Positions 48,288-58,165 are shown, numbered from the stretch's first letter. The stretch: DNA of 64,000 bases from Streptomyces roseolus (GCF_014649855.1 NZ_BMTV01000002.1:238550-302549); one strand, 5' to 3'. The notes: generated by a model from the sequence alone, not told the origin. Program-made: numbers and translations.

Positions 48288-49162
48288 TCAGAGCCACTCG
48301 TTGATGGCTGCGATGAGTATGGCGGCTTCGTAGCGGACGGTGAGCTTGTCGTACCGGGTCGCGACGGCACGGTGGCGCTTGAGGCGGTTGATCACGCACT
48401 CCACGGCGTGGCGCTCGCGGTAGTCGGTCTTGCAGAACTTGGGCGGCCGACCACCGTGAGAGCCGAACTTCTTCCGGTTGCGGACCCGGTCCGCGGGGAT
48501 CGGGATCGTCGCCTTGATCTTGCGTCTACGCAGGTAGGAGCGGTTCTTGCGGGAGTCGTAGGCCTTGTCCGCGCGCACTCGGTCCGGGCGGGTGCGCGGG
48601 CGTCCGGCACCGACGCGGGGCACGCGGATCTTCTCCAGCACGGGCTCGAACTTCGGACTATCGCCGCGCTGTCCAGCCGTGACGACGATCGACAAGGGTT
48701 TCTGCCTCTGCTCCACCGCGAGATGAATCTTCGTGGTCAGCCCGCCCCGCGACCGCCCGAGGCTGTGGTCAGCCGGCTCGACGGCGACTCCGCCGGGCGG
48801 TTCGCGCTGGAGATCCCCTTTTTGCGTGCCCCGGCGACGTGCTGGTGGGCCCGGCAGATCGTGGAGTCCACGTCGACCTCCCAGGTGATGAGGTCCTTCG
48901 CGTCGGCCTGGGCCTGGAGCTCGGTGAGGATTCGGGCCCAGGTGCCGTCGCGCTGCCAGCGACGGAACAGCCCGTAGACGGTCTCCCACTCGCCGTACCG
49001 GGTGGGCACGTCCCGCCACGGCGCCCCCGTACGGGTCCGCCACTGTATGCCGTCAATGAGCTGCCGCTTGGGCCAGACCGGAGGCCGCCCCGGCTTCCTG
49101 CCCGCCGGTAACAACGGCTCCAGCCTGGCCCACTGCGCGTTCGTCAGATCTCCCCGCCCCAC
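48288..49162 (-). CDS. IS5-family transposase, two frames joined by -1 frameshift
   Basis: The first frame starts at GTG 49162 (GRGDLTNAQWARLEPLLPAG) and holds the first catalytic Asp (EVDVDSTI). The second frame ends at 48288 and holds RADKAYDS and the E of ECVINRLKRHR. The frames meet at CAAAAAGGGG (plus-strand 48815-48824), where a -1 slip would give ..ARKKGDLQREPPGG.. and a full DDE enzyme of about 291 aa. Such programmed frameshifting is known in this IS subgroup, so it is probably functional rather than a decayed gene. Confidence 0.88.
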
Positions 49163-49227
49163 CCGAAGATCATCTCAGGCCGTGATCTACTTCCAATCAT
49201 CCTGCTGATCAACGAGAGTCCGAGGGC

Positions 49228-49542
49228 ATGACCGACCACTGCTGCGAGTCCATGACCCGTCAGGTCAACTGGCGGTGCGGCCAGCACGACGACCCCTTCG
49301 CGTGCCCGGACGCCCTGGTCCTGTTCATCCCCAAATTCCAGGAGTACGGGCTGATCTTCCACGACGGCGGCACGGCGATCAGCGAGATCGCCTTCTGCCC
49401 GTGGTGCGGTCAGCGCCTCCCCGAATCCCAGCGCGACCGCTACTACGACGAACTGGAGCGTCGCGGCATCGACCTGGACGAGGGCGAAATCCCGGCCGAG
49501 TTCCAGGATGCACGCTGGCTCGCTTCGCTACATCAGGAGTGA
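49228..49542 (+). CDS. IS passenger gene, small Cys-rich protein (DUF6980-like)
   Basis: Protein of 104 aa. C5, C6, C17, C26, C57 and C60 suggest a zinc-binding fold, with FCPWCGQRLPESQRDRYYDEL as a zinc-ribbon-like knuckle followed by an acidic helix. The wording resembles proteins labelled DUF6980; this is from memory and function is unknown. ATG 49228 preceded by CGAGAGTCCGAGGG. It lies inside the IS ends, divergent from the transposase. Confidence 0.75.
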   Translation: MTDHCCESMTRQVNWRCGQHDDPFACPDALVLFIPKFQEYGLIFHDGGTAISEIAFCPWCGQRLPESQRDRYYDELERRGIDLDEGEIPAEFQDARWLASLHQE

Positions 49543-49580
49543 TGAAGCAGCACTTTGATCCACTTCTGAAACAGGCCCTA

Positions 49581-49625
49581 GGTGTATTGACCCGTAGCGT
49601 TGTTGACGCGGGTGATGGGCGGGCG
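49581..49625 (-). pseudogene. possible 3' end relic of an IS481-type transposase
   Basis: Directly outside the IS5 right end, the minus strand encodes [15 protein letters not shown] then a stop, resembling the C-terminal PPISRVxN motif of IS481/integrase-type transposases. Upstream on that strand similarity is lost. Only about 15 codons support this. Confidence 0.35.
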
Positions 49626-49882
49626 TCCGGTGCGTGCGCTCGCGGGGCGGAGGAGGGAGTCGGTGCGGTGGGGCGCCTCCCGGCGGTGGCCGGGGGACAT
49701 CGGCGACCGGCGGCGACGCGGTGAGCGTGCGTGCCGGGCGCCGCGAGCCCGGCACGATCCGGAAGGGGCGGGCCCAGGGCCCGCCCCGGGTGCGGGACCG
49801 GCGGCTCGGACTGCCGGTCTCGTACGTCTGTGCCGTACCCTCGGGGCACGGTCAGGCAACGAGGTACGAGGGACTCACTCAC
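49626..49882. other. lspA upstream region
   Basis: GC-rich DNA with no gene seen. Near lspA are TACCCT (49836-49841) as a possible -10 and a CTCGTAC/GTACGAG inverted repeat (49819-49825 and 49864-49870) that would fold the leader just before the ribosome site. Confidence 0.4.
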
Positions 49883-50443
49883 GTGGCAGAGACGGAGAGC
49901 GTCATCGGTACGCCGGATTCAGCACCGGATGCGGCGGAGGCCGAGGAGCGGCCCAGGGGCAGGCGGCGCGTCGTCGCGCTCTTCGTCGTGGCCGTGCTCG
50001 CCTATCTGCTCGACCTCGGCAGCAAGATCGTCGTGGTGGAGAAGCTGGAGGGCCGCGAGCCGATCAAGGTGATCGGCGACCTGCTCCGCTTCGAGGCGAT
50101 CCGGAACCCGGGCGCGGCCTTCGGCATGGGCGAGGCGTTCACCATCGTCTTCACCTGCATCGCGGCGGCCGTCATCGTGGTGATCATCCGGCTGGCCCGG
50201 AAGCTCTACAGCCTGCCCTGGGCGATCGCGCTCGGCCTGCTGCTCGGTGGCGCGCTGGGCAACCTCACCGACCGGCTGTTCCGCTCGCCGGGCGTCTTCG
50301 AGGGCGCGGTCGTGGACTTCATCGCCCCGGCCCACTTCGCCGTCTTCAACCTCGCGGACTCGGCGATCGTCTGCGGCGGCATCCTGATCGTCATCCTGTC
50401 CTTCCGGGGCCTGGACCCGGACGGCACCGTCCACAAGGACTGA
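49883..50443 (+). CDS. lspA: lipoprotein signal peptidase II
   Basis: Aspartyl membrane protease of 186 aa that cleaves diacylglyceryl-prolipoproteins. Four transmembrane helices; catalytic Asp residues in [12 protein letters not shown] and [23 protein letters not shown] is the conserved Asn region. The N-terminal 30 residues are acidic and variable. GTG 49883 preceded by GAGGG. Confidence 0.95.
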   Translation: MAETESVIGTPDSAPDAAEAEERPRGRRRVVALFVVAVLAYLLDLGSKIVVVEKLEGREPIKVIGDLLRFEAIRNPGAAFGMGEAFTIVFTCIAAAVIVVIIRLARKLYSLPWAIALGLLLGGALGNLTDRLFRSPGVFEGAVVDFIAPAHFAVFNLADSAIVCGGILIVILSFRGLDPDGTVHKD

Positions 50444-50473
50444 GCGCACCTCGCGGCAAGGCATACTCGACGG

Positions 50474-51415
50474 GTGAGCACGAGTCCCGAGATCCGCACC
50501 CTGCCCGTTCCCGATGGCCTGGAGGGCGAGCGCGTCGACGCCGCCATCGCCCGAATGTTCGGGTTCTCCCGTACGAAGGCGGCCGAGCTCGCCGCGGCGG
50601 GGAAGGTCCTGGTCGACGGCTCCGTCGTCGGCAAGTCCGAGCGGGTCAGCGGCGGCGCGTGGCTGGAGGTCGAGATGCCCGGCGCCCCGGCGCCCGTGCA
50701 GGTCGTCGCCGAGCCCGTCGAGGGCATGGAGATCGTCCACGACGACGACGACATCGTCGTGATCATGAAGCCGGTCGGGGTCGCGGCCCACCCGAGCCCC
50801 GGCTGGACCGGCACCACCGTCATCGGCGGCCTCGCCGCCGCCGGCTACCGGATCTCCACCTCCGGGGCCGCCGAGCGCCAGGGCATCGTGCACCGCCTCG
50901 ACGTCGGCACCTCCGGCCTGATGGTGGTCGCCAAGTCGGAGTACGCGTACACCTCGCTCAAGCGCCAGTTCAAGGAGCGCGTGGTCGACAAGCGCTACCA
51001 CGCGCTGGTGCAGGGCCACCCGGACCCGCTGAGCGGCACCATCGACGCGCCGATCGGCCGGCACCCGAACCACGACTACAAGTGGGCCGTGACCGCCGAC
51101 GGCAAGCCGTCCGTCACCCACTACGACCTCATCGAGGCGTACCGGGCGGCCTCGCTGCTCGACATCAAGCTGGAGACCGGACGCACCCACCAGATCCGGG
51201 TGCACATGTCGGCCCACCGCCACCCCTGCGTCGGCGACCTCACCTACGGCGCCGACCCGACCATGGCCAAGCGCCTCGGCCTCACCCGCCAGTGGCTGCA
51301 CGCCGTCCGGCTGGGCTTCGAGCACCCCGGCGACGGGCAGTGGGTCGAGTTCTCCTCGCAGTACCCGGCCGACCTCCGGACCGCCCTCGAGCGCATCGAG
51401 GCGGAGAGCCGGTGA
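50474..51415 (+). CDS. RluA/RluD-family rRNA pseudouridine synthase
   Basis: Protein of 313 aa with an N-terminal S4 RNA-binding domain ([20 protein letters not shown]) and a RluA-type catalytic domain; [16 protein letters not shown] contains the catalytic Asp. [18 protein letters not shown] is the RNA-contact motif. Likely target is 23S rRNA helix 69 as for RluD. GTG at 50474, 30 bp after lspA; the pair is adjacent in many bacteria. Confidence 0.93.
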   Translation: MSTSPEIRTLPVPDGLEGERVDAAIARMFGFSRTKAAELAAAGKVLVDGSVVGKSERVSGGAWLEVEMPGAPAPVQVVAEPVEGMEIVHDDDDIVVIMKPVGVAAHPSPGWTGTTVIGGLAAAGYRISTSGAAERQGIVHRLDVGTSGLMVVAKSEYAYTSLKRQFKERVVDKRYHALVQGHPDPLSGTIDAPIGRHPNHDYKWAVTADGKPSVTHYDLIEAYRAASLLDIKLETGRTHQIRVHMSAHRHPCVGDLTYGADPTMAKRLGLTRQWLHAVRLGFEHPGDGQWVEFSSQYPADLRTALERIEAESR

Positions 51416-51879
51416 CCGGGGCGTACACGGTCCGCGAGGCCGTCGCCGACGAGGACCGCGAGGCGTGCTTCGCGGTGCGCCGTGAGGTCTTCGTCGAGGA
51501 GCAGGGCGTCCCGGCTGAGATCGAGTACGACCCGTACGACGCCACCGCCGTGCACGTCCTCGCGGTCCGCGCGGACGGCGTGCCGCTGGGCACCGGACGG
51601 CTGCTGCACGGCGCCGACGCGACCGGCAAGACCGGTGCGGACGCCTCCGTCGGCTCGCTCGGCCGGCTCGCGGTCGCCGGGGCGGCGCGCGGTCTCGGCG
51701 TCGGAGCGGCGCTGGTCCGGGCCATCGAGGACGCGGCCCGCGAGCGCGGTCTCACCGCCGTCGACCTGCACGCGCAGACCCACGCCCTCGGCTTCTACGA
51801 GCGGCTGGGCTACGTGGCGTACGGCGACGAGTTCCCGGACGCGGGGATCCCGCACCGGGCGATGCGCCGGGTGCTCTAG
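51412..51879 (+). CDS. GNAT-family N-acetyltransferase (ElaA-like)
   Basis: Acetyltransferase of 155 aa. Acetyl-CoA loop in [20 protein letters not shown]-terminal [20 protein letters not shown] and C-terminal [16 protein letters not shown] resemble the ElaA/YjcF type. Substrate unknown. GTG start overlaps the RluD-like stop by 4 bp. Confidence 0.9.
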   Translation: MTGAYTVREAVADEDREACFAVRREVFVEEQGVPAEIEYDPYDATAVHVLAVRADGVPLGTGRLLHGADATGKTGADASVGSLGRLAVAGAARGLGVGAALVRAIEDAARERGLTAVDLHAQTHALGFYERLGYVAYGDEFPDAGIPHRAMRRVL

Positions 51880-51969
51880 GAGCGCCCCTCCCCGCACCGC
51901 GGCGGACATGGCCCCCCGAGCAGGGGGGGCAATCGACGTCAAAACGGGCGTACGTGACAGGGTGGGGCC

Positions 51970-53556
51970 GTGGATCAATTGGCCCTCCTGTTCCTGCTGC
52001 TCCTCGGCGCCCTGCTCACCGTCCCGCTCGGTGACAGGCTGGGGCTGCCCGCGCCCGTCCTGATGACGCTCCTCGGGATCGTGCTGGCCTTCCTGCCCTT
52101 CGTTCCGAACGTCGACATCCCGCCCGAGTTCATCCTCCCGCTGGTGCTGCCCCCGCTGCTCTACGCCTCGGTGCAGCGGACCTCCTGGCGGCAGTTCGCG
52201 GCGAACCGGCGGCCGATCTTCCTGCTCGCGGTGGCCCTGGTCTTCGTGACCACGGCCGCCGTCGGCGCGGTCGCGAACGCGCTGGTGCCCGGCATCCCGC
52301 TGGCCGCCGCGCTGGCGCTCGGCGCCCTGGTCGCCCCGCCCGACCCGATCGCGGCGACCGCCGTGGCCGGCTCGCTCGGGCTGCCCCGGCGGCTCGTGTC
52401 GATCCTGGAGGGCGAGGGGCTCTTCAACGACGTGACCGCGATCGTCCTGTACCACGTGGCCATCGCCGCCGTGGTGAGCGGCGAGTTCTCCTGGCCCGAG
52501 GCGCTCGGCCAGTTCGTCCTCTCGGCGGTGGTGGCGATCGCGGTCGGCCTCGCCCTCGGCTGGGTCACCAACAAGCTCATGGGCTTCCTCGGCGACGCCA
52601 CCCTGCAGACCGGGCTCACCCTCCTCGTGCCCTTCGTCTCCTACGTCCTCGCCGAGGAGCTGCACGGCTCCGGCGTCCTCGCGGTCCTCGTCACCGCGCT
52701 CTTCCTCGCCGAGTACGCGGTCGACGCCGACGACGTGATGGGGCGGCTCGCCGGGCAGACCTTCTGGGAGATCGTCGACACCCTGGTCACCGGCATCGCC
52801 TTCGGTCTCATCGGCCTGGAGCTCATCCACGTCCTCGGCGCCGCCGAGGGGCACGTGGGCGAGATGCTGGGCTGGGGCGCGGCGGTCGTCGGCGTGGTCG
52901 TCGGGGTCCGGCTGCTCTGGCTGCTGCCGGCCGGCTGGCTGGCGCAGAAGCTGCACGACCGGCGGAACGTCGACGAGGAGATCCCGACGAGCTGGCGGGA
53001 GACCGTCGTCATGTGGTGGTCGGGGATGCGCGGGGTGGCCTCGGTCGCGCTGGCCCTCGCGATCCCGCGCACCACGGAGGACGGTTCGCCCTTTCCCGGC
53101 CGGGACGAGCTGATCTTCCTCGCCTTCTGCGTGATCCTCGCCACCCTGGTGGTGCAGGGGCTCACCCTGCCGTGGCTGGTGCGCAGGCTCGGGGTGGAGG
53201 CCGACGCCGACGCCGAGCGGGCCTTCGAGCGGGAGCTGGCGCTGCGGGCCGCCAAGGCCGCCAAGCGGCGCCTGAAGGAGATCGAGGAGGTCGAGGAGCT
53301 GCCCGAGGAGGTCGCCGAGCGGCTCCAGCGCGGGGCCTTCGACATCGGGGCGCGGATCAGCCCGGACATGGTGGACGAGGAGCGGCGGGCCGCCTTCAGC
53401 GAGCGGGCCGCCCGGGTGAAGCGGCTCCAGGCCATTCAGCGCGAGATGCTGTCCGCCGCGCGCCACGCGGTGCTCTCGGCGCGCAGCGAGCCGGGGGCCG
53501 ACCCGGAGGTGGTCGACCGGGTGCTGCGCCACCTGGACGTCCGCTCGCTGCGCTGA
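51970..53556 (+). CDS. Na+/H+ antiporter (CPA1/NhaP type)
   Basis: Protein of 528 aa: about 12 transmembrane segments over the first 410 residues and a long charged cytoplasmic tail with coiled-coil character (AKRRLKEIEEVEELPEEVAE). PPDPIAATAV and LEGEGLFNDVTAIVLY are the ion-site motifs of CPA1 exchangers; MRGVASVALALAIPR is the conserved late helix. Role in pH and sodium homeostasis. GTG at 51970. Confidence 0.92.
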   Translation: MDQLALLFLLLLGALLTVPLGDRLGLPAPVLMTLLGIVLAFLPFVPNVDIPPEFILPLVLPPLLYASVQRTSWRQFAANRRPIFLLAVALVFVTTAAVGAVANALVPGIPLAAALALGALVAPPDPIAATAVAGSLGLPRRLVSILEGEGLFNDVTAIVLYHVAIAAVVSGEFSWPEALGQFVLSAVVAIAVGLALGWVTNKLMGFLGDATLQTGLTLLVPFVSYVLAEELHGSGVLAVLVTALFLAEYAVDADDVMGRLAGQTFWEIVDTLVTGIAFGLIGLELIHVLGAAEGHVGEMLGWGAAVVGVVVGVRLLWLLPAGWLAQKLHDRRNVDEEIPTSWRETVVMWWSGMRGVASVALALAIPRTTEDGSPFPGRDELIFLAFCVILATLVVQGLTLPWLVRRLGVEADADAERAFERELALRAAKAAKRRLKEIEEVEELPEEVAERLQRGAFDIGARISPDMVDEERRAAFSERAARVKRLQAIQREMLSAARHAVLSARSEPGADPEVVDRVLRHLDVRSLR

Positions 53557-53603
53557 CCTGGGGGTTCCCTCGGGTCGCCGGGGGCGGGTGGCAGGATGGC
53601 GGG

Positions 53604-54185
53604 ATGGACATCATGCTTTTCCACTCGGTCTACGGGAAGCGCCCGGCCGTGGACGCCGCCGCCGACCGGCTGCGGGCCGCCGGCCACCAGGTGTGGGTGC
53701 CGGACCTCTTCGACGGCTGGACCACCGACTCGGTGGAGGTGGCCATGGCGAAGAAGGACGAGATCGGCTCGGACGAGCTGCTGAAGCGCGCGGTCATGGC
53801 CGCCGCCCCCTATTCGGAGCGCGGCCTGGTCTACGCGGGCTTCTCCTTCGGCGCCTCGGTCGCGCAGACCCTGGCGCTCGGCGACGAGAAGGCGCGCGGG
53901 CTGCTGCTGCTCCACGGCACCTCGGACCTGGCGCCGAACGCCTCGGTGGACGAGCTGCCCGTCCAGCTGCACGTGGCCGAGCCGGACCCGTTCGAGACGG
54001 ACGACTGGCTGTCCTCGTGGTACCTCCAGATGCGCAGGGCCGGTGCGGACGTGGAGGTCTACCGCTACCGGGGGGCCGGGCACGTGTACACGGATCCGGA
54101 GCTGCCGGACTGGGACCCCGACGCGGCGGAGCGGACCTGGGCGATCGCCCTCGACTTCCTCGACGGGCTCGCCGGGGAGGAGTGA
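53604..54185 (+). CDS. dienelactone hydrolase-family alpha/beta hydrolase
   Basis: Protein of 193 aa. Nucleophile elbow YAGFSFGAS carries Ser where classical dienelactone hydrolases have Cys. The acid is probably in HVAEPDPFE and the His in GAGHVYTD. Ends with WAIALDFLD, as in the family. ATG at 53604; the open frame upstream is a shadow of the antiporter gene. Substrate unknown. Confidence 0.85.
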   Translation: MDIMLFHSVYGKRPAVDAAADRLRAAGHQVWVPDLFDGWTTDSVEVAMAKKDEIGSDELLKRAVMAAAPYSERGLVYAGFSFGASVAQTLALGDEKARGLLLLHGTSDLAPNASVDELPVQLHVAEPDPFETDDWLSSWYLQMRRAGADVEVYRYRGAGHVYTDPELPDWDPDAAERTWAIALDFLDGLAGEE

Positions 54186-54193
54186 CGGGGACG

Positions 54194-54218
54194 GCCCCCG
54201 GGGGAATCCCCCGGGGGC
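54194..54218. terminator. bidirectional terminator
   Basis: Perfect 11-bp arms GCCCCCGGGGG and CCCCCGGGGGC around a 3-nt loop, midway between the converging hydrolase and metalloprotease genes. Confidence 0.85.
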
Positions 54219-54241
54219 GTTCACGGTGCGCGGACGGGCCG

Positions 54242-55240
54242 TCAGGCGCGGTACGCGGTCCAGTGGTCGTTCATGCGGGTCACCTGGCCGGTGGTGAACT
54301 GGTACATGCACGCGTCGTACGTGTAGTCCATGAAGTTGTGGATCGGGTCCACACCGGTCTTGGAGGCGCAGGAGTCACGGCCGGTCGGGCACTCGTACGC
54401 CGGGGACTTCTCGGCCGGGGTGTCGGTGACGTAGTCGCCGTTGCCGTTGCAGCCGCCCTGGAAGGTGTGGTAAAGGCCCATCCAGTGGCCGACCTCGTGG
54501 GTGGCGGTGTCGCCCTGGTTGTAGTTGGCCGCCGAGCCGCCCGGCAGGGAGGCGTCGAGCAGGACGACGCCGTCCATGGACGGGTTGGACTGGTACGAGG
54601 ACGGGAAGGTCGCCCAGCCGAGCAGGCCGCCGCTGAGGTTGGCGGTGTAGATGTTCAGCGCGTTCGCGCCGCCCTGGCGGAGGGTCTGCTTCATCTGCTT
54701 CTCGGCGGTGGAGCCGGAGGCCAGGTTGTACCAGGAGGCGTTGTCCGTGTAGGTGGTGCCGGCGAGGGTGAACTGGAAGCCGGTGTTCACGTTGCCGGTG
54801 CCCTGGCCGCCGAAGGCCGCGTTGAGCACGTTCATCTGGTTGTTGATGTCCGTGGCGCTCAGCTTGCCGGTCGTGCCGCTGTGGACGACGTGGAAGTAGA
54901 CCGGGATGCTCGCGCCGGCCGTGGCGGCGGTGGCGGAGAGCCGGCCGCTCGACTTCAGGGCCGAGAGCTTCTTGCTCAGGTCGGCGTCCATGGCCTTGGC
55001 CTGGGCGGCGGAGACCTCGTTCGGCTCGTGGGCGTGGGTGTCGGCGCCCTTCTCCTTGCGGGCGCCGGAGAAGGCGGCCGCGTCGTCGGCGCACTCCTCG
55101 GCGGACGCGCCGGCCAGGGTGGGGGAGGCCTGGGCGACCACGGGGGCGGAGAACGGCGCCAGGGCCAGGGTTCCGGCCAGGACGGCGGTGCCGAGTACAC
55201 GACGTGAGGTACGCGGCGATATACGGACAAGAGCACGCAC
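54242..55240 (-). CDS. secreted zinc metalloprotease (M43 pappalysin-like)
   Basis: Protein of 332 aa. Sec signal peptide in the first 40 residues ([24 protein letters not shown]), a propeptide, then the catalytic domain starting near [17 protein letters not shown]. Zinc motif [13 protein letters not shown] (HExxHxxxxxH) and Met-turn in [11 protein letters not shown] identify an M43B-type enzyme. Cys residues around [14 protein letters not shown] and ECPTGRDSC probably form disulfides. GTG at 55240 with CGAGGAG upstream. Confidence 0.93.
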   Translation of the reverse strand: MRALVRISPRTSRRVLGTAVLAGTLALAPFSAPVVAQASPTLAGASAEECADDAAAFSGARKEKGADTHAHEPNEVSAAQAKAMDADLSKKLSALKSSGRLSATAATAGASIPVYFHVVHSGTTGKLSATDINNQMNVLNAAFGGQGTGNVNTGFQFTLAGTTYTDNASWYNLASGSTAEKQMKQTLRQGGANALNIYTANLSGGLLGWATFPSSYQSNPSMDGVVLLDASLPGGSAANYNQGDTATHEVGHWMGLYHTFQGGCNGNGDYVTDTPAEKSPAYECPTGRDSCASKTGVDPIHNFMDYTYDACMYQFTTGQVTRMNDHWTAYRA

Positions 55241-55558
55241 AGGTGACTCCTCGCGGGGGGTTGTGGGAGGTACTTCCTCGCCACGGCGGGGAGATTACGC
55301 GTCCATGTCAGACACCGTTGAGCGGTGATCAGGCCCAATCAATCGGAGGACAATTCAGGGCATCGGGAAGAAATTTTTGGGCGGCTTCCGGAGTTTGAGA
55401 CACCGACGTAATGAAACCTGTGCCGGTGGCGGGTGGTGTGTCCGGATTCGCCTGTCCGGATCCACCACCCGCCGTAGCCATGTGATCTGCCGTTAACAAA
55501 GAAGATCATGGCTGAAAATCGTCGATCAGGAGGCCGTCAGGAGACGGCCGAGGGCCCG
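55241..55558. other. 318-bp intergenic region
   Basis: Right part holds the phoD terminator (55428-55473). The left part, more AT-rich than its surroundings (AAGAAATTTTTGGG near 55370), must carry the metalloprotease promoter; no clear -35/-10 pair stands out. No gene seen. Confidence 0.5.
55428..55473 (-). terminator. phoD terminator hairpin
   Basis: Perfect 11-bp arms GGCGGGTGGTG (55428-55438) and CACCACCCGCC (55463-55473); the loop contains two copies of TGTCCGGAT. Located about 85 bp past the phoD stop on the minus strand. Confidence 0.75.
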
Positions 55559-57208
55559 TCAGATGACCGGCTGGTACACCCGCTCGACGCGCTGCGTCCC
55601 GCTGAGGGTCCGGTAGGAGCGCGCCCAGGAGGCCGTCGCGGCCGGATCGCGCTTGTCGGAGACCGTGTAGTAGTCCATCTGCGAGCGGTCCGCGGTCACG
55701 TCCAGGACGCCGTACCCGTGGTGGTCCATGTCCACCCACTTCACGTGCCGGTTGGCCGCCTTCACCGCGCCGGCCGCCACCACCGAGAGGGTGCCCGGGG
55801 CCACGTTCAGCAGGTCGTCCAGGTTGTCCGAGGTCACCGAGGTGACCACGAACTCGGTCGCCACCGAGGCCGAGAGCGGGTACGTGGCCGCCTTGGCCGG
55901 CACGTCGTTGGCCCATGCCATGTGGATGTCGCCGGTGAGGAAGACGGTGTTCCGGATCCCTCGCGCGCTCAGGTGCCCCAGCAGTTCCCTGCGGTCGTCG
56001 GTGTAGCCGTCCCACTGGTCGACGTTGACCGCGATCCCCTCGGCCGGCAGCCCCATCAGCTCGGCCAGCGGCTCCAGGAGGTACGCGGGCAGCGAGCCGA
56101 AGGCGACCGGCGAGATCATCACCGAGGTGCCGACCAGCTGCCAGGCGGCGTCCGAACCGGCCAGGCCGGACTTCAGCCAGTCGAGCTGCGCGCGGCCGGT
56201 GAGCGTGCGCTCCGGGTCGTCGACCGAGCCGGAGCCCGTCTTCGCCTGGGCGGAGCGGAAGGAGCGCAGGTCGAGCAGGTGCAGATCGGCCAGCCGGCCG
56301 AAGCGGAGGCGGCGGAAGACCGTGCCCTCCGTGGAGGTGCGGACCGGCATCCACTCGAAGTAGGCCCGCTTGGCGGCGGCCACCCGGGCGGCCCAGTCGC
56401 CCTCGGCGCCGGGGGTGTGGTTCTCGGCCCCGCCGGTCCAGGCGTCGTTGGCGAACTCGTGGTCGTCCCAGATCGCCACCACCGGGTGGGCCGCGTGCAG
56501 CGCCTGGAGGTCCGGGTCCGTCTTGTACCGGCCGTGCCGGGTGCGGTAGTCGGCCAGCGAGACGATCTCGTGGCGCGGCTCGTGGGTCCGGACGGTGTCC
56601 TTCGCCTCCGGGTAGACCCCGCTCGCGTACTCGTAGAGGTAGTCGCCCAGGTGCAGGACCGCGTCCAGGTCGCCCCGGGCGGCGAGGTGCCGGTACGCGG
56701 AGAAGTGGCCGGCCTCGTAGTTGGCGCAGGACACCACGCCGAAGCGGACCCCCGGGACGGCGGAGTCGGCGGCCGGGGCGGTGCGGGTCCGGCCGGCGGC
56801 CGAGACGGCGCCGCCGACGGTGAAGCGGAAGAAGTAGGCGGTGGCCGGGCGCAGTCCGCGGACGTCGGCCTTGACGGTGTGGTCGGCGGTGGCGGAGGCG
56901 GTGGCCGAACCCGAGGCGACGACCCGGGTGAAGGAGCGGTCCTCGGCCACCTCCCAGTCGACGCGGACGTCCGCGCCGAGCCCGGAGCCGGGCACGGCCT
57001 CAGGGGAGGGGGTGACGCGCGTCCACAGCAGGACGCCGTCGGGCAGCGGATCGCCCGAGGCGACACCGTGCAGGAAGGCGGGCGCCGGGGCGTCCGCGAG
57101 GGCCGGCGCGGCCGCGCCGAGGAGCGCGGGGGCGGTGACGGCGGTGGCGGCGGCGGCCTTGACGACCGTGCGCCGCGTGGGGGCGGGAGATATGGAGTGA
57201 CTGGTCAC
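55559..57208 (-). CDS. phoD: alkaline phosphatase D (Tat-exported)
   Basis: Phosphodiesterase/phosphatase of 549 aa. Tat signal [20 protein letters not shown], an N-terminal Ig-like domain, then the metallophosphatase core with [36 protein letters not shown] and [12 protein letters not shown] as metal ligands (Fe/Ca in PhoD). Secreted to release phosphate from organic esters and teichoic acids. GTG at 57208. PhoP control is expected in Streptomyces but no clear PHO box was found. Confidence 0.94.
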   Translation of the reverse strand: MTSHSISPAPTRRTVVKAAAATAVTAPALLGAAAPALADAPAPAFLHGVASGDPLPDGVLLWTRVTPSPEAVPGSGLGADVRVDWEVAEDRSFTRVVASGSATASATADHTVKADVRGLRPATAYFFRFTVGGAVSAAGRTRTAPAADSAVPGVRFGVVSCANYEAGHFSAYRHLAARGDLDAVLHLGDYLYEYASGVYPEAKDTVRTHEPRHEIVSLADYRTRHGRYKTDPDLQALHAAHPVVAIWDDHEFANDAWTGGAENHTPGAEGDWAARVAAAKRAYFEWMPVRTSTEGTVFRRLRFGRLADLHLLDLRSFRSAQAKTGSGSVDDPERTLTGRAQLDWLKSGLAGSDAAWQLVGTSVMISPVAFGSLPAYLLEPLAELMGLPAEGIAVNVDQWDGYTDDRRELLGHLSARGIRNTVFLTGDIHMAWANDVPAKAATYPLSASVATEFVVTSVTSDNLDDLLNVAPGTLSVVAAGAVKAANRHVKWVDMDHHGYGVLDVTADRSQMDYYTVSDKRDPAATASWARSYRTLSGTQRVERVYQPVI

Positions 57209-57308
57209 GGCCAGTCAGATTACTGACGGGTATGAAAGGTTGACAGGCAGAAGCGGAAAGTTTTCCGGAGCTTCGCCCGCCGCTCACGACGATCTCCCGA
57301 CGGCCCCT

Positions 57309-57338
57309 CGCTCCCCGGCCCGCGCGGGCCGGGAAGCG
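57309..57338 (-). terminator. terminator after the DsbA-like gene
   Basis: A perfect 20-bp palindrome CCCGGCCCGCGCGGGCCGGG (57314-57333) extended by CGCT/AGCG outer arms, 12 bp past the stop of the DsbA-like gene on the minus strand. Confidence 0.75.
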
Positions 57339-57349
57339 GAGGAGAGGCG

Positions 57350-58165
57350 TCAGCCGCCGAGGACCGGCGTGAGGGCGGCGTTGAACTCCTCGACGGTCAG
57401 CGGCGGGTTCTGCGAGCCCGCCGCCGTGAGGGTCTTGCCGTCCATCTTCAGCGTCGGGGTGCCCGTCACCCCGCTCTCGTCGAAGGTCTTCGACATCTTC
57501 ATCGCCCAGGCGTCGAAGGTGCCGTCCTCCACGTTCTTCTTGAAGGCGGCGTCGGCCTTCAGGGCCGGGACGGTGTCCGCGACCTCCAGGAGGTAGGAGT
57601 CCTTCGCGAACTTGTCCTCGCTCTCCTCCGGGTGCCACTTCGCGGAGTAGAGCGCCGCCTTGTAGTCGAGGAAGGCCTCCGGGCTCACGTCGAGCGCCGC
57701 GCCCAGCGCCGACAGGGCGTTCTTCGAGCCCTCGCCCTGGTCCATGTTGTCGATGAAGGTGGCGCCGACGTACTTGACCTTGTACTTGCCGGCCTCGACG
57801 TCCTTCTCGACGGTGGGGCCGACGGACTGCTCGAAGGTCGCGCAGACCGGGCAGCGGGAGTCCTCGTACAGCTCCAGGGTCTTCTTCGCGGAGTCCTTGC
57901 CGATGACGACGGTCGTGCCGTTCTCGCCCTCGGTGTTCTTCGGAGCCGTGATCGTCTTCGCGTCGGCGGCGGTCTCCCACGCGGTGGGCTGGTTGGCCTG
58001 GACGACGGCGTAGCCGATGCCTCCGGCGGCGGCGAGCACGGCCACCGCCGAGACGCCGACGACCAGCTGCCGGCGGGCCCGGTCCTTCTTGGCCTGGGCC
58101 TCGCGCTCGGCGCGCAGACGCTCGCGGGCGGCAGCCTTGTTGGCCTGGTTGTTGCGTGCACTCAT
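57350..58165 (-). CDS. membrane-anchored DsbA-like thioredoxin-fold protein
   Basis: Protein of 271 aa. Highly charged cytoplasmic N-terminus (AAARERLRAEREAQAKKDRA), one transmembrane helix at about 34-56, then an extracytoplasmic thioredoxin fold with the redox motif CPVC in LYEDSRCPVCATFEQ and the cis-Pro loop VTGTPTLKMDG. Likely catalyses disulfide formation in exported proteins. ATG at 58165 starting SARNNQANKAAA, the standard actinobacterial start. Confidence 0.93.
   Translation of the reverse strand: MSARNNQANKAAARERLRAEREAQAKKDRARRQLVVGVSAVAVLAAAGGIGYAVVQANQPTAWETAADAKTITAPKNTEGENGTTVVIGKDSAKKTLELYEDSRCPVCATFEQSVGPTVEKDVEAGKYKVKYVGATFIDNMDQGEGSKNALSALGAALDVSPEAFLDYKAALYSAKWHPEESEDKFAKDSYLLEVADTVPALKADAAFKKNVEDGTFDAWAMKMSKTFDESGVTGTPTLKMDGKTLTAAGSQNPPLTVEEFNAALTPVLGG

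Larger units (their letters stand above)
48266..49578. mobile_element. IS5-family insertion sequence with passenger gene
   Basis: 1313-bp element bounded by near-perfect inverted repeats: GGGCCTGTTTCAGAAGTGAT at the left and its complement ATCCACTTCTGAAACAGGCC then C at the right. TA flanks both ends (48264-48265, 49579-49580); the wider CTAG on both sides is also compatible with a YTAR-type target. Inside are a frameshifted transposase (minus) and, between it and the right end, a plus-strand gene unrelated to transposition. No second repeat copy lies between transposase and passenger gene. Confidence 0.88.

Noticed and set aside
49163..49227. Inner right end of the IS (GATCATCTCAGGCC near 49168)
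   Set aside because: Only a partial resemblance to the terminal repeat, lacking the CTTCTGAAA core, whereas 49557-49578 matches almost perfectly.
57209..57260. PHO box upstream of phoD
   Set aside because: GTCAACC and ATACCCG are weakly similar to GTTCACC units, but spacing and match are too poor to call.
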